Shown here one piece after another: positions 32,669-39,905 of a stretch of DNA of 49,930 nt. Source of the DNA: Pelosinus sp. (GTDB lineage Bacteria > Bacillota > Negativicutes > Propionisporales > Propionisporaceae). A model generated the notes under the pieces. The model was not told where the DNA came from. It searched no databases and saw only the letters and a program-made list of their open reading frames with translations. Location of the stretch: NCBI GenBank assembly GCA_021372375.1, contig JAJFUN010000024.1, positions 1 to 49,930 of the forward strand, read 5' to 3'. Position numbers and translations under genes: made by a program. Position 1 is the first letter of the stretch. Each line of letters begins with the position of its first letter.

Positions 32669-33082
32669 TTAATCCCTCCCTAATTCTTTAATTTTCATTA
32701 CTAATTTATCTACCAAATGAGGTAAAGGTTCATCATCCGTGCCAATAACCATAATGCCGCAACGATTGATTGGCAGCAGCAATTTAGTTGCTTTACTTTT
32801 ACCTATGGCCTCCGCCATTTTAGGGGTCATTTCACCCAGCATCGAATGGGCGACAACTATACCCATTGTACCAGCAATAATGTCAACCTCCGACGTATTT
32901 TGCACAATTGCATTTTCACCGGTAGCGCCTTGATTGGCCCCAGCCTTGAGCATGGCAGAAGTTGCCAGTGCATTGGTTCCCAGTGCCAAAAGCTCCACGT
33001 CCTCACTAAGCCCTTTCCTTATTTTTTCAACAATAAGTTTTCCTATTCCTCCACCTTGCCCGTCAATTACTGCAATTCGCAT
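32669..33082 (-). CDS. DUF3842 family protein
   Basis: A 137-aa protein beginning MRIAVIDGQGGGIGKLIVEK, a Rossmann-like glycine-rich nucleotide-binding opening, with ALGTNALATSAMLKAGA and NRCGIMVIGTDDEPLPHLVD later. This is the DUF3842 family pattern; no biochemical function is established. The start was chosen at 33082 because AAGGGAGG lies 4-5 nt upstream, in preference to an extended frame from 33133. Coupled to cooT, with which it commonly travels in anaerobes. Confidence 0.82.
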   Translation of the reverse strand: MRIAVIDGQGGGIGKLIVEKIRKGLSEDVELLALGTNALATSAMLKAGANQGATGENAIVQNTSEVDIIAGTMGIVVAHSMLGEMTPKMAEAIGKSKATKLLLPINRCGIMVIGTDDEPLPHLVDKLVMKIKELGRD

Positions 33083-33254
33083 GGTTCCTCCCTTTATTAC
33101 GCTATAATATTTATTACTTCTAAAAAAGTTCATACAGTTACTTATTGAATTATTCTTTTACCCCTGCAATCGCATTTTTAACTCTATAGAATTCATATTA
33201 ACACTTTGAGCTAGCTTTATGTCAAGTTTTTTTTAATTACAATCATAAAAATAA

Positions 33255-33280
33255 GCCCCTCATCCATAACAATGAGAGGC
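33255..33280 (-). terminator. Terminator after the 33.3-33.6 kb coding remnant
   Basis: Minus strand GCCTCTCAT / ATGAGGGGC with a TGTTATGG loop, followed by TTATTTTTATG. It lies 70 nt past the stop of the remnant at 33350-33599. Confidence 0.6.
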
Positions 33281-33349
33281 TAGAATATCTAAAAATCAAT
33301 TTAGAATTATCGTGCAAAAGCAGCAGTAAGCTTTTACTATTTCGCTTTT

Positions 33350-33599
33350 CTATTTTTTCATCGTATGATGAGAAGGTTGCGGGGCTTCCTTTTGTAAGGC
33401 ATCCCGTGCTTCATTCGCCTTTTCCTCAAAAAGCTTGCGGATATTTTCATTTTCACCGAGACCACACACCGCTCACCAAGTAACTTTTTACATCGTCCAA
33501 CCTTTTAGCAATATCTGCTTCTTTCCCATTCTTGGTCGGACTATAATATACTGTCCCGATGAAACGGTAGCCATGGCTACCATCAAAACACACTCTTAT
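33350..33599 (-). pseudogene. Decayed gene of unrecognised family (frameshifted C-terminal part)
   Basis: The minus-strand frame RVCFDGSHGYRFIGTVYYSP TKNGKEADIAKRLDDVKSYL (two consecutive 20-residue blocks) stops after VSGVWSR. A different frame then gives VCGLGENENIRKLFEEKANE, continuing to PQPSHHTMKK before a stop. The two parts look like one protein broken by a frameshift near 33475, and no start with a ribosome binding site exists upstream. Its middle is shared with remnants at 18456-18507 and 28922-28958. The coding strand contains a 16-bp palindrome, GGTAGCCATGGCTACC (33566-33581). Confidence 0.5.
33494..33545 (-). repeat. Coding-remnant repeat, copy B
   Basis: The longest of three related stretches, reading YYSPTKNGKEADIAKRLDD on the minus strand, within the pseudogene at 33350-33599. 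Differences from copies A and C fall mainly at silent positions. Confidence 0.55.
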
Positions 33600-33624
33600 C
33601 TAAAAAAAGAGAGAGGATATAAAA

Positions 33625-33668
33625 AGAGGTAGTGCGAATTACTTGAAAAAGCAATCCGCACTACCTCT
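33625..33668 (-). terminator. Terminator of the hcp-ferredoxin operon
   Basis: AGAGGTAGTGCGGATT pairs with AATTCGCACTACCTCT around a 12-nt loop, followed on the minus strand by TTTTTATATC. It lies about 140 nt past the ferredoxin stop. Confidence 0.75.
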
Positions 33669-33808
33669 TAGTATAACACATAAATAAAACGCTTGCGTTT
33701 TTAAAACTAGAGGAAAGTAATTAACTTTTCGGCAATTTTAGAAAAGTAAACTATAGATGATTAGCCCGAAATGTTATACTTTCTAATATAGTAAAAAAGA
33801 CACGAAAT

Positions 33809-33997
33809 CTACTCAACTTTTATAGCATTAACGGGACATTGCATTTCAGCGTCTTTTGCGTTCGCCATAATATCGTCCGCAATCTCCGTATCTAATGCCT
33901 TGGCTTTTCCGTCATCATCCATTTCAAAAATTTCCGGACAAATACTAGGGCACAAACCGCACCCTACACAAGTATCCTTGTCAACAAAACCTTTCAT
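33809..33997 (-). CDS. Single-cluster 4Fe-4S ferredoxin
   Basis: A 62-aa soluble ferredoxin with CVGCGLCPSICPE (Cys x2 Cys x2 Cys x3 Cys-Pro) and a distant CPV near the C-terminus. The second cluster motif is degenerate, so one 4Fe-4S cluster is expected, as in Desulfovibrio-type monocluster ferredoxins. It follows hcp by 43 nt on the same strand and is a plausible electron donor to Hcp or AsrA. AAGGAGTAGATTGGT precedes ATG. Confidence 0.92.
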   Translation of the reverse strand: MKGFVDKDTCVGCGLCPSICPEIFEMDDDGKAKALDTEIADDIMANAKDAEMQCPVNAIKVE

Positions 33998-34040
33998 ACC
34001 AATCTACTCCTTCCAGCGTTTATTCTATAGCAATAAGGTA

Positions 34041-35705
34041 CTATGATTTTAGTGCATTTGCGCCAAGAATGGCTTCCAGGTCTTTCTCTGGCGTTGAGAT
34101 AACTTTAACCTTAAATTTCTCAACCAGAACCTGCAGCACATTAGGTGAGAAAAACGCCGGCAGGCTTGGACCAATATAAATATTGCGAATGTCAAGAGAT
34201 AGCAAGGTCAAAAGTATTGCGACAGCTTTCTGTTCGTACCATGAGAGTACCAGCGTAAGCGGTAAATCATTCACGCCGCATTGGAAGGCTTCTGCCAAGG
34301 CTACGGCAATACGAATTGCAGAAAAAGAATCATTACACTGTCCTACATCAAGGAGTCGCGGAAAGCCGGCTACTGTACCAAAGTCTTTATAATTAAAGCG
34401 ATATTTGCCGCAGGCTAACGTTAGCATTAAGGTATTATGAGGAGTTTTGTCGGCAAAATCCGTATAGTAGCTTCTGCCTGGCCGAGCACCATCACAACCG
34501 CCAATCAAGAAAAAGTGCTTAATTTCTCCCGCCTTTACAGCCTCTACAATCTTACCTGCATTGCTAAGAACCGCATTATGAGCAAAACCAACTATAATCT
34601 TTCGTTCTGGTTCATCCTCCTTAAAACCGCCCAGTTCCAACGCCTTTTTAATAATTGGGGTAAAATCCTTGCTGCCATTATGTTCTTCGATATAAGGCAT
34701 ATCTGGAAAACCAACTATACTGGTGGCGAATATTCTGTCGCGATAGCTATCACGCGGTGTCATTAAGCAGTTTGTCGTCATTAAAATACAGCCAGGCAGA
34801 TTGTCAAACTCTTTCTGCTGGTTCTGCCAAGCAGTACCAAAGTTTCCGATAAGATGTTTGTGCTTCTTTAGCTCCGGATAGCCGTGGGCAGGTATCATTT
34901 CCCCGTGCGTATAGATGTTGATACCTTTGCCTTCAGTCTGCTCTAAGAGCTCGTTAAGATCTTTCATATCATGACCGGATATGACGATAAAAGGACCAGC
35001 CTTTTTAGAGATTAACACTTCGTTGGGTTCAGGATTACCATAAGCACTTGTATTGGCCGCATCAAGCATCTCCATGCATTTTAAATTGGTTTTACCAAGT
35101 TCCATACATAGACCTAAAAGCTCAGGTACACCCAGCGTTTTATCTAACGTAGCAGCCAGTCCCTTAAAGAAAAAGTTCCCCACTTCCTGGTCTTTTTTCC
35201 CAAGTATCAGGGAATGGTGAGCATAGGCAGCCATGCCTTTAAACCCGTAAATTAGAGTTTGTTGCAGTGACCGAATATCCATATCTAGAGATTCATCAGC
35301 CATAATGCTGAACTTTGGGGCATCTCTGAGTATTTCTTCCTTGGTAGACGGAGCCATATAGTCTGCTGCGCTTGGAACAGATTGGGCTTTATTACCTAGC
35401 TGCGCTTTAAGCTGAGATTTAATTTTATTAGCCTCTTGTATGTAACTCACAAAGTGCTCCGGATCAAAGTTGACATTAGTAAGAGTAGAAAACATGGTAT
35501 CCATAATAAACTTATATGTTGGAGTGTCTATTTCCCCGCCGCTTTCTATAATTTGCCAGCCATAATAACCAATTCCTTTTAGTGAATGAATGAGCACATC
35601 CTGCAAAGCAGCAACTTCAGGAGTTTTACCGCACACCCCCATCTTTACACAGCCTTTACCACCTGCGGTCTGCTCACATTGATAACAAAACATAGCATTA
35701 TCCAT
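34041..35705 (-). CDS. hcp: Hybrid cluster protein (hydroxylamine/NO reductase)
   Basis: A 554-aa enzyme with a 4Fe-4S cluster and an Fe-S-O hybrid cluster, reducing hydroxylamine to ammonia and, in vivo, acting on NO and protein S-nitrosothiols. The N-terminal MFCYQCEQTAGGKGC with VKMGVCGK gives Cys x2 Cys x8 Cys x5 Cys, the anaerobe (class I) pattern. Hybrid cluster residues are visible in VISGHDMKDL, GEMIPAHGYPEL, GCILMTTNCLM, FLIGGCDGARPGRSYYTDFA and NDLPLTLVLSWYEQKA. The start was set at 35705 (MDNAMFC), with GGGAGG 12 nt upstream. It sits in a minus-strand group with asrABC and a Crp/Fnr regulator, matching HcpR-type regulons. Confidence 0.95.
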   Translation of the reverse strand: MDNAMFCYQCEQTAGGKGCVKMGVCGKTPEVAALQDVLIHSLKGIGYYGWQIIESGGEIDTPTYKFIMDTMFSTLTNVNFDPEHFVSYIQEANKIKSQLKAQLGNKAQSVPSAADYMAPSTKEEILRDAPKFSIMADESLDMDIRSLQQTLIYGFKGMAAYAHHSLILGKKDQEVGNFFFKGLAATLDKTLGVPELLGLCMELGKTNLKCMEMLDAANTSAYGNPEPNEVLISKKAGPFIVISGHDMKDLNELLEQTEGKGINIYTHGEMIPAHGYPELKKHKHLIGNFGTAWQNQQKEFDNLPGCILMTTNCLMTPRDSYRDRIFATSIVGFPDMPYIEEHNGSKDFTPIIKKALELGGFKEDEPERKIIVGFAHNAVLSNAGKIVEAVKAGEIKHFFLIGGCDGARPGRSYYTDFADKTPHNTLMLTLACGKYRFNYKDFGTVAGFPRLLDVGQCNDSFSAIRIAVALAEAFQCGVNDLPLTLVLSWYEQKAVAILLTLLSLDIRNIYIGPSLPAFFSPNVLQVLVEKFKVKVISTPEKDLEAILGANALKS

Positions 35706-35739
35706 ATTAATGACAATCCTCCCTTTAAAATGCTTCCAG

Positions 35740-35904
35740 TCAATAATATGTATCAAATGCGTAAATCCTATACTCCTGTCTTTGAGCACAAAGGCAAACA
35801 CCCATGAGACCTGACAGGGCAGCAACACACCCACCGGCAGGCATTACTGATTTTGCCGACGCCACTTTATTTGCGAATTCCACTATGTTCAAATTAACCA
35901 GCAT
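35740..35904 (-). pseudogene. N-terminal fragment of an FchA-like cyclodeaminase gene
   Basis: After a good ribosome binding site (AAGGGAGAAG) the frame reads MLVNLNIVEFANKVASAKSV and then AGGCVAALSGLMGVCL. This matches the start of formiminotransferase-cyclodeaminase / methenyl-THF cyclohydrolase proteins (FANKVASxxPxPGGGSVAALxGAxG). The rest of the roughly 200-residue domain is absent and the frame runs off into unrelated residues. The Gly-rich motif itself is altered (MPAGGC). A truncated remnant wedged between asrC and hcp. Confidence 0.6.
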
Positions 35905-35931
35905 ATACTTCTCCCTTAGCATACAGATATA

Positions 35932-36894
35932 TTAATATTTAATACCTTTCCAGTAAATAGGAGTATTTATTTCGGCATTTGCAGGGAATTGAACATCTTT
36001 GAGCGCCCATTTTTTGAATTCTTCAAAACCAGTTCTGTCTACAATGTATCCTATATGTTCCTTACCGCCGGGTGCCAAGGGGTCTATATAATTTTTCACA
36101 TAGTCATAAGTATTACAGATAATTTTGATAATACTAGCTTCATCCGCCCATTTGATAAAGTCTTCGCCCAAGCGGGGATTTTTCTTACCCGTCCTGCCGA
36201 AAATAGTTAAGCGAAAGTATTTTTCATGACTGCGCGTCCAAGCTCCTGTTGGGCAGTTTAAAACACACTCGCCGCACCCAATACACTTATGGGCGTCACG
36301 CACGACCTTGCAGTTTACTGTTGCCAAAGCGCTTACTGACTTCTTGGTGCAAGCCTTTACACAGGCGCCACAATTGACACAGCGTTCCTTATCATATTGA
36401 GGCAGGGTCATCCCCATAATCCCAAAATCATGCATTCTTACTTTTGCGCAGTCATTAGGACAGCCTGTAAGGGCCACCTTAAAATACAGGTCATTAGGGA
36501 AAATTGCCTTTTCAATTTTCTTTGCAAATAGAGAGGTATTATAACAAGCGTAAGGGCATACATTGTTTCCAACGCAGGCTGTAACATTTCTTGTCCCAGA
36601 AGCAGTATACCCTTGCCCCAAAACTTCTTGATTAATATCAAGCCCCTCGATAATCGGTTGAATCAGCTCATTTACCTTCGGCATATCTGCAAATTTGATA
36701 CCCGGAATTTCAAAGCCCTGGCGGGTTGTAATATTTACGATGCCATTACCATAGGTTTCCGCAATGTTTTGAATCATTCCTAAGTATTTTGCTTCCAGAT
36801 AGCCACCCGGTACCCGAATACGGGAAGCAGTAAAGCCTCTATGTTTTGTCACACGAAACGCATTCTTTTTCATTTTTTTGGTATTAACGTCCAT
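35932..36894 (-). CDS. asrC: Anaerobic sulfite reductase subunit C
   Basis: The catalytic siroheme/4Fe-4S subunit (320 aa) reducing sulfite to sulfide. Siroheme-cluster Cys motifs are CVGNNVCPYAC (about 107-117) and ALTGCPNDCAK (about 140-150). Two ferredoxin-type clusters follow: CVNCGACVKACTKKS and CIGCGECVLNCPTG. The N-terminal nitrite/sulfite reductase ferredoxin-like half-domain has ITTRQGFEIPGI. Third gene of asrABC; 15 nt after asrB. Confidence 0.95.
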   Translation of the reverse strand: MDVNTKKMKKNAFRVTKHRGFTASRIRVPGGYLEAKYLGMIQNIAETYGNGIVNITTRQGFEIPGIKFADMPKVNELIQPIIEGLDINQEVLGQGYTASGTRNVTACVGNNVCPYACYNTSLFAKKIEKAIFPNDLYFKVALTGCPNDCAKVRMHDFGIMGMTLPQYDKERCVNCGACVKACTKKSVSALATVNCKVVRDAHKCIGCGECVLNCPTGAWTRSHEKYFRLTIFGRTGKKNPRLGEDFIKWADEASIIKIICNTYDYVKNYIDPLAPGGKEHIGYIVDRTGFEEFKKWALKDVQFPANAEINTPIYWKGIKY

Positions 36895-36909
36895 TTGATA
36901 CCCTCCCTT

Positions 36910-37704
36910 CTAATCAAGCAGTTGTCGACCTTTGACAAAATTGAATACAGGCCCATCGAGACAAACATAGGTGTCATCAATTTTACAATGACCGCATTTT
37001 CCAATACCGCAGCACATTTTCCGCTCATGCGAAATCCAAATATTTTCCTCGTGAAATCCTCTTTTTAGTAGCCCTTGTGTGGTAAACTTCATCATCATCG
37101 GCGGCCCAACGACAATCGCAGCTGCTTCATTGACATTGTTTAAATGTAGCTGCGGAATATACTCCGTGACCAAACCAACTTTGCAGGTGGTATCATTTTC
37201 CGCACTGTCTACAGTCAAAATAACATTCATTTTTTGTTGCCAGTGAACAAACTCTTCACGAAACAAAATATCCTTGGGTGTCTTAAACCCTGCAATCAGC
37301 GTCATGCCTTTTGTGTCTTGGCTGTGGCTGCAAAAATAGTCGACGATCCCTTTTACCGGAGAAAGACCGGTTCCTCCGGCAATCACAACAAGTTCTTTTT
37401 CTTTGTAGCTATCAATGTCAAAACCATTGCCGTAAGGACCACGCATAAATAGTTTATCACCAACATAGCGCTCAAAAATTTCATTGGTAACCTTACCAAC
37501 ACGGCGAATGGTCAAATCCACGGTGCCACTACCTATACCGCTTACAGATATCGGAGCTTCGCCATACTTGGGGATTGATACTTCAAAGAACTGTCCGGGT
37601 TTCACATTCCCCTCATAAGTAAGTCGAAAGGTATATTCAATGTCCGTGTGCTTAATGACAGCCTTAATCTCAGACAAGAAGGGCAGGTACTCATTTGACT
37701 GCAT
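36910..37704 (-). CDS. asrB: Anaerobic sulfite reductase subunit B
   Basis: The NAD(P)H-oxidising flavoprotein subunit (264 aa) of the ferredoxin-NADP reductase fold. An FAD-binding barrel (about 10-100) ends in FMRGPYGNGFD, a nucleotide-binding domain has VVIAGGTGLSPVKG, and a C-terminal 2Fe-2S motif has MCCGIGKCGHC followed by the final Cys in YVCLDGP. It overlaps asrA by 14 nt, showing translational coupling. Confidence 0.95.
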   Translation of the reverse strand: MQSNEYLPFLSEIKAVIKHTDIEYTFRLTYEGNVKPGQFFEVSIPKYGEAPISVSGIGSGTVDLTIRRVGKVTNEIFERYVGDKLFMRGPYGNGFDIDSYKEKELVVIAGGTGLSPVKGIVDYFCSHSQDTKGMTLIAGFKTPKDILFREEFVHWQQKMNVILTVDSAENDTTCKVGLVTEYIPQLHLNNVNEAAAIVVGPPMMMKFTTQGLLKRGFHEENIWISHERKMCCGIGKCGHCKIDDTYVCLDGPVFNFVKGRQLLD

Positions 37705-38713
37705 TTATAGACACCTCCTTAATTGCTGCATCTAATTTATTTATGGAATTAGAAAAAGATATATACTCAGGGCAGATATCATCGCAGCGTCCGCAGCCTA
37801 CGCACATATGATACCCGTTTCGTTTTTTGTAGTCATATACTTTATGCAGTACTTTAAAACGCATTCGCTGCCCGTTTTTTTTTCGGTAGCAGCCACCGCC
37901 AGCAACATCAGTAAAGCCATCCACCATACAAGATGCCCAGACCCGGCGGCGTTCTCCAACTTTTCCGTTATCTACGTAGAATATATCCTGCATAGTAAAG
38001 CAGGTACAGGTAGGACAGACAAAATTGCAGCGTCCGCAATTAATACAGCGGCTGTCATACTCATCCCATATTTTCGAGTGCGCGATATCCGGCGTTATTC
38101 CATCTGGTATATGAATATGTGTCTTATTCTCAGTTGCATATGCGGGAATTACCTCAGGTGTTCTCCTGCTATATGTAGTAAAGAGAGGTTTCCACACATC
38201 ATTATGATTATCCACATAGATCTCGCCGTTCTTCATTTCAATGTATGCATCATAATTATCGATACGGTTAGTTCCCATATCGACACAAAAACAGTTTTCA
38301 AAGGAATGCTGACAGCCAATTAAGATAAACTTTACTCTATCCCGCAGACGTTTATAATAGTAGTCTTCACAGCCATTTTGGAGATAAATTTCATCCAGTC
38401 GTTTCACCGCATGAAGATCGCAGCTGCGCAGTAAGATAACTGCCCCCTTTTTCGGCAGGTCAGCTTCTTTTACCATATCATCGGTAAAGAAGAACAAAGT
38501 CTGCGACAGCGGCAGTAATATCTCCTTATAAGAATAATCTGATTTACGGTCAAAAACAATTTCTTCAACTGTATGGATTTCTCCGTAGCGGATGCGATCC
38601 GTATCCGAGAAACTCCCCCCATCCTTAAAAAGCTTAGGAGCATAAACGAAATATTCTTTTGACCATTCATTTAATATTTGATTAAATCCAGCCTGATCTA
38701 GACAATAGCCCAT
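37691..38713 (-). CDS. asrA: Anaerobic sulfite reductase subunit A
   Basis: The electron-transfer subunit (340 aa) with two 4Fe-4S clusters: CINCGRCNFVCPTCTCF (about 225-241) and CVGCGRCDDICPEY (about 303-316). The N-terminal domain, with ILLRSCDLHAVKRLDEIYL and FILIGCQHSFENCFC, is shared with hydrogenase/CoB-CoM reductase-type subunits. First gene of the operon. A palindromic operator-like site lies about 90 nt upstream (38803-38820). AAAGAGGTG precedes ATG. Confidence 0.95.
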   Translation of the reverse strand: MGYCLDQAGFNQILNEWSKEYFVYAPKLFKDGGSFSDTDRIRYGEIHTVEEIVFDRKSDYSYKEILLPLSQTLFFFTDDMVKEADLPKKGAVILLRSCDLHAVKRLDEIYLQNGCEDYYYKRLRDRVKFILIGCQHSFENCFCVDMGTNRIDNYDAYIEMKNGEIYVDNHNDVWKPLFTTYSRRTPEVIPAYATENKTHIHIPDGITPDIAHSKIWDEYDSRCINCGRCNFVCPTCTCFTMQDIFYVDNGKVGERRRVWASCMVDGFTDVAGGGCYRKKNGQRMRFKVLHKVYDYKKRNGYHMCVGCGRCDDICPEYISFSNSINKLDAAIKEVSINAVK

Positions 38714-38802
38714 TTTAACACCTCTTTCTTTTTTGATATGATGTAATATAGAATGGCAATGAAAATTTTTGAAAAGCCATTTTTCCTAAAATGATAAGCA
38801 AT

Positions 38803-38820
38803 TTGTTCAAAATTTAACAA
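38803..38820. promoter_or_regulatory. Crp/Fnr-like palindromic operator upstream of asrA
   Basis: TTGTTCAAAATTTAACAA, an 18-bp near-perfect inverted repeat, in the 149-bp gap between the Crp/Fnr regulator gene and asrA. Its TTGTT/AACAA arms and spacing fit a Crp/Fnr-family dimer, so the neighbouring regulator is the natural candidate to bind it. Confidence 0.55.
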
Positions 38821-38844
38821 TCTCATTATATAATAAGGCCAAAA

Positions 38845-38874
38845 AACCTGTCGTGATAAAAATCACGGCAGGTT
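38845..38874 (-). terminator. Terminator overlapping the Crp/Fnr regulator stop codon
   Basis: AACCTGCCGTGA pairs with TCACGACAGGTT around TTTTTA, followed on the minus strand by TTTTGG. The stop codon TGA of the regulator lies inside the stem. It separates the regulator from asrABC. Confidence 0.8.
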
Positions 38875-39555
38875 AAAATATTTTGCTAATTCATCTCGGT
38901 CTTTTATCGTAATTTGACCGTTATCTAGACGAATCAAGCCTTGTCTGACCAGACTCCTTAACTGACGCGAAACAGTCTCGCGTCTAGAACCTAGCATATC
39001 TGCAAGATAGGTAATACTCAAATCCAAATTAATTTTGATTCCATCTTGAGCAAGAACTCCGTAATCGTTTGATAACTTCCACAGCTTGGCAGCAACGCGC
39101 TTATCTCCACGCACAGAATTGGAGGTGTTTTTTAATTGCCGATAAAGCCGTCTTACTTTTATAGCGAGAGAATCTAAAACGATTTTGGTAAGGGCAAAAT
39201 CATTTTCCATAACACGCAGAAAGTCTGTTTTATCAAAACAGATAATTTGTGCGTCATCAAATGCTTCGCAATTAATTGAAGCAGGGAGGCCTTGCAAAAT
39301 TACTTCGTTAATAAGCTTTCCTTGGTCTAAAATAAAAATGACTTTTTTCTCCCCATGAGAGTTGACTTTATAGAGTGAAACAAGACCGCTTACAACAATA
39401 TAAACCATCTCCACTGGTTCTTTATCAAAGAATAAATGTTCCCCCTTAGACAGGTAACGCATCACTGCGCAGGATGACAAAACTGTAATAGAATTGGGGG
39501 CTAATTGCCGAAATACTTCAAGAAGTGCCAAGGCCTCACGTATACTTTTATTCAT
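38863..39555 (-). CDS. Crp/Fnr-family regulator (HcpR-like by context)
   Basis: A 230-aa transcription factor with an N-terminal cyclic-nucleotide-binding-like beta barrel (about 25-135, GEHLFFDKEPVEMVYIVVSG), a long dimer helix, and a C-terminal HTH_Crp domain (about 165-230) with ITYLADMLGSRRETVSRQLR as the recognition region. No Fnr-type N-terminal Cys cluster is present, so it is not an oxygen sensor of the Fnr type. It lies directly before asrABC-hcp-ferredoxin and overlaps or abuts the TIGR04076 gene. Gene context matches HcpR, the NO/nitrosative-stress regulator of anaerobes. ATG 39555 was preferred to TTG 39561. Confidence 0.88.
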   Translation of the reverse strand: MNKSIREALALLEVFRQLAPNSITVLSSCAVMRYLSKGEHLFFDKEPVEMVYIVVSGLVSLYKVNSHGEKKVIFILDQGKLINEVILQGLPASINCEAFDDAQIICFDKTDFLRVMENDFALTKIVLDSLAIKVRRLYRQLKNTSNSVRGDKRVAAKLWKLSNDYGVLAQDGIKINLDLSITYLADMLGSRRETVSRQLRSLVRQGLIRLDNGQITIKDRDELAKYFNLP

Positions 39556-39557
39556 AA

Positions 39558-39824
39558 TCAATCACTGATTTTTTCTATTTTAAATACGTTTATAACCTTT
39601 GCGTCCGGACAACAAAATACACATGTTCCGCCTTCTTCTCCCGGAATACTGCAGCCATATCGTAAAATATCTATATAAGGAAATGCTACATGCAATGCCA
39701 TGGGGCACATGGCGCCTCTTTCCGTATCAAAATCAAATGTATCACCAGTTTTGTGATTATAATGGCATACTCCACTCTCTTTTTTCTCTATGAGAGTTAA
39801 TTTTATCTTAGGTCTTTTTCCCAT
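39558..39824 (-). CDS. TIGR04076 family protein
   Basis: An 88-aa protein with the family layout: an N-terminal strand KIKLTLIEKKESGVCHYNHK, then GDTFDF, MCPMALHVAFPYIDILRYG, and CSIPGEEGGTCVFCCPDAK before a final VFKIEKI strand. Cys at positions about 20, 40, 58, 67, 70 and 71 suggest metal or cluster binding, more than in many relatives. The function is unknown. Co-transcribed with the Crp/Fnr regulator (stop and start are adjacent), so it is probably part of the same stress response. Confidence 0.75.
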   Translation of the reverse strand: MGKRPKIKLTLIEKKESGVCHYNHKTGDTFDFDTERGAMCPMALHVAFPYIDILRYGCSIPGEEGGTCVFCCPDAKVINVFKIEKISD

Positions 39825-39860
39825 ACTTCTTCTACCTCCCTTTTTACTTACTTAGATTGT

Positions 39861-39890
39861 AAAAGAGACTATCCTAAGATAGCCCCTTTT
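39861..39890 (-). terminator. Terminator after nrfA
   Basis: Minus strand AAAAGGGGCTATC / GATAGTCTCTTTT with a TTAG loop; an outer AGATTGTAA/TTACAATCT pairing extends it. It lies 15 nt past the nrfA stop and separates it from the regulator operon. Confidence 0.75.
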
Positions 39891-39905
39891 ACCCCTATTA
39901 CAATC

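Noticed and set aside
33566-33581. 16-bp palindrome GGTAGCCATGGCTACC as an operator or recombination site
   Set aside because: It falls inside a coding remnant (Gly-Ser-His-Gly-Tyr), is single-copy in the window and has no promoter nearby, so chance or coding constraint is as likely.
37808-38323. 171-codon plus-strand frame opposite asrA
   Set aside because: Antisense to the intact AsrA gene; no ribosome binding site and implausible Cys/His/Ile-rich composition.
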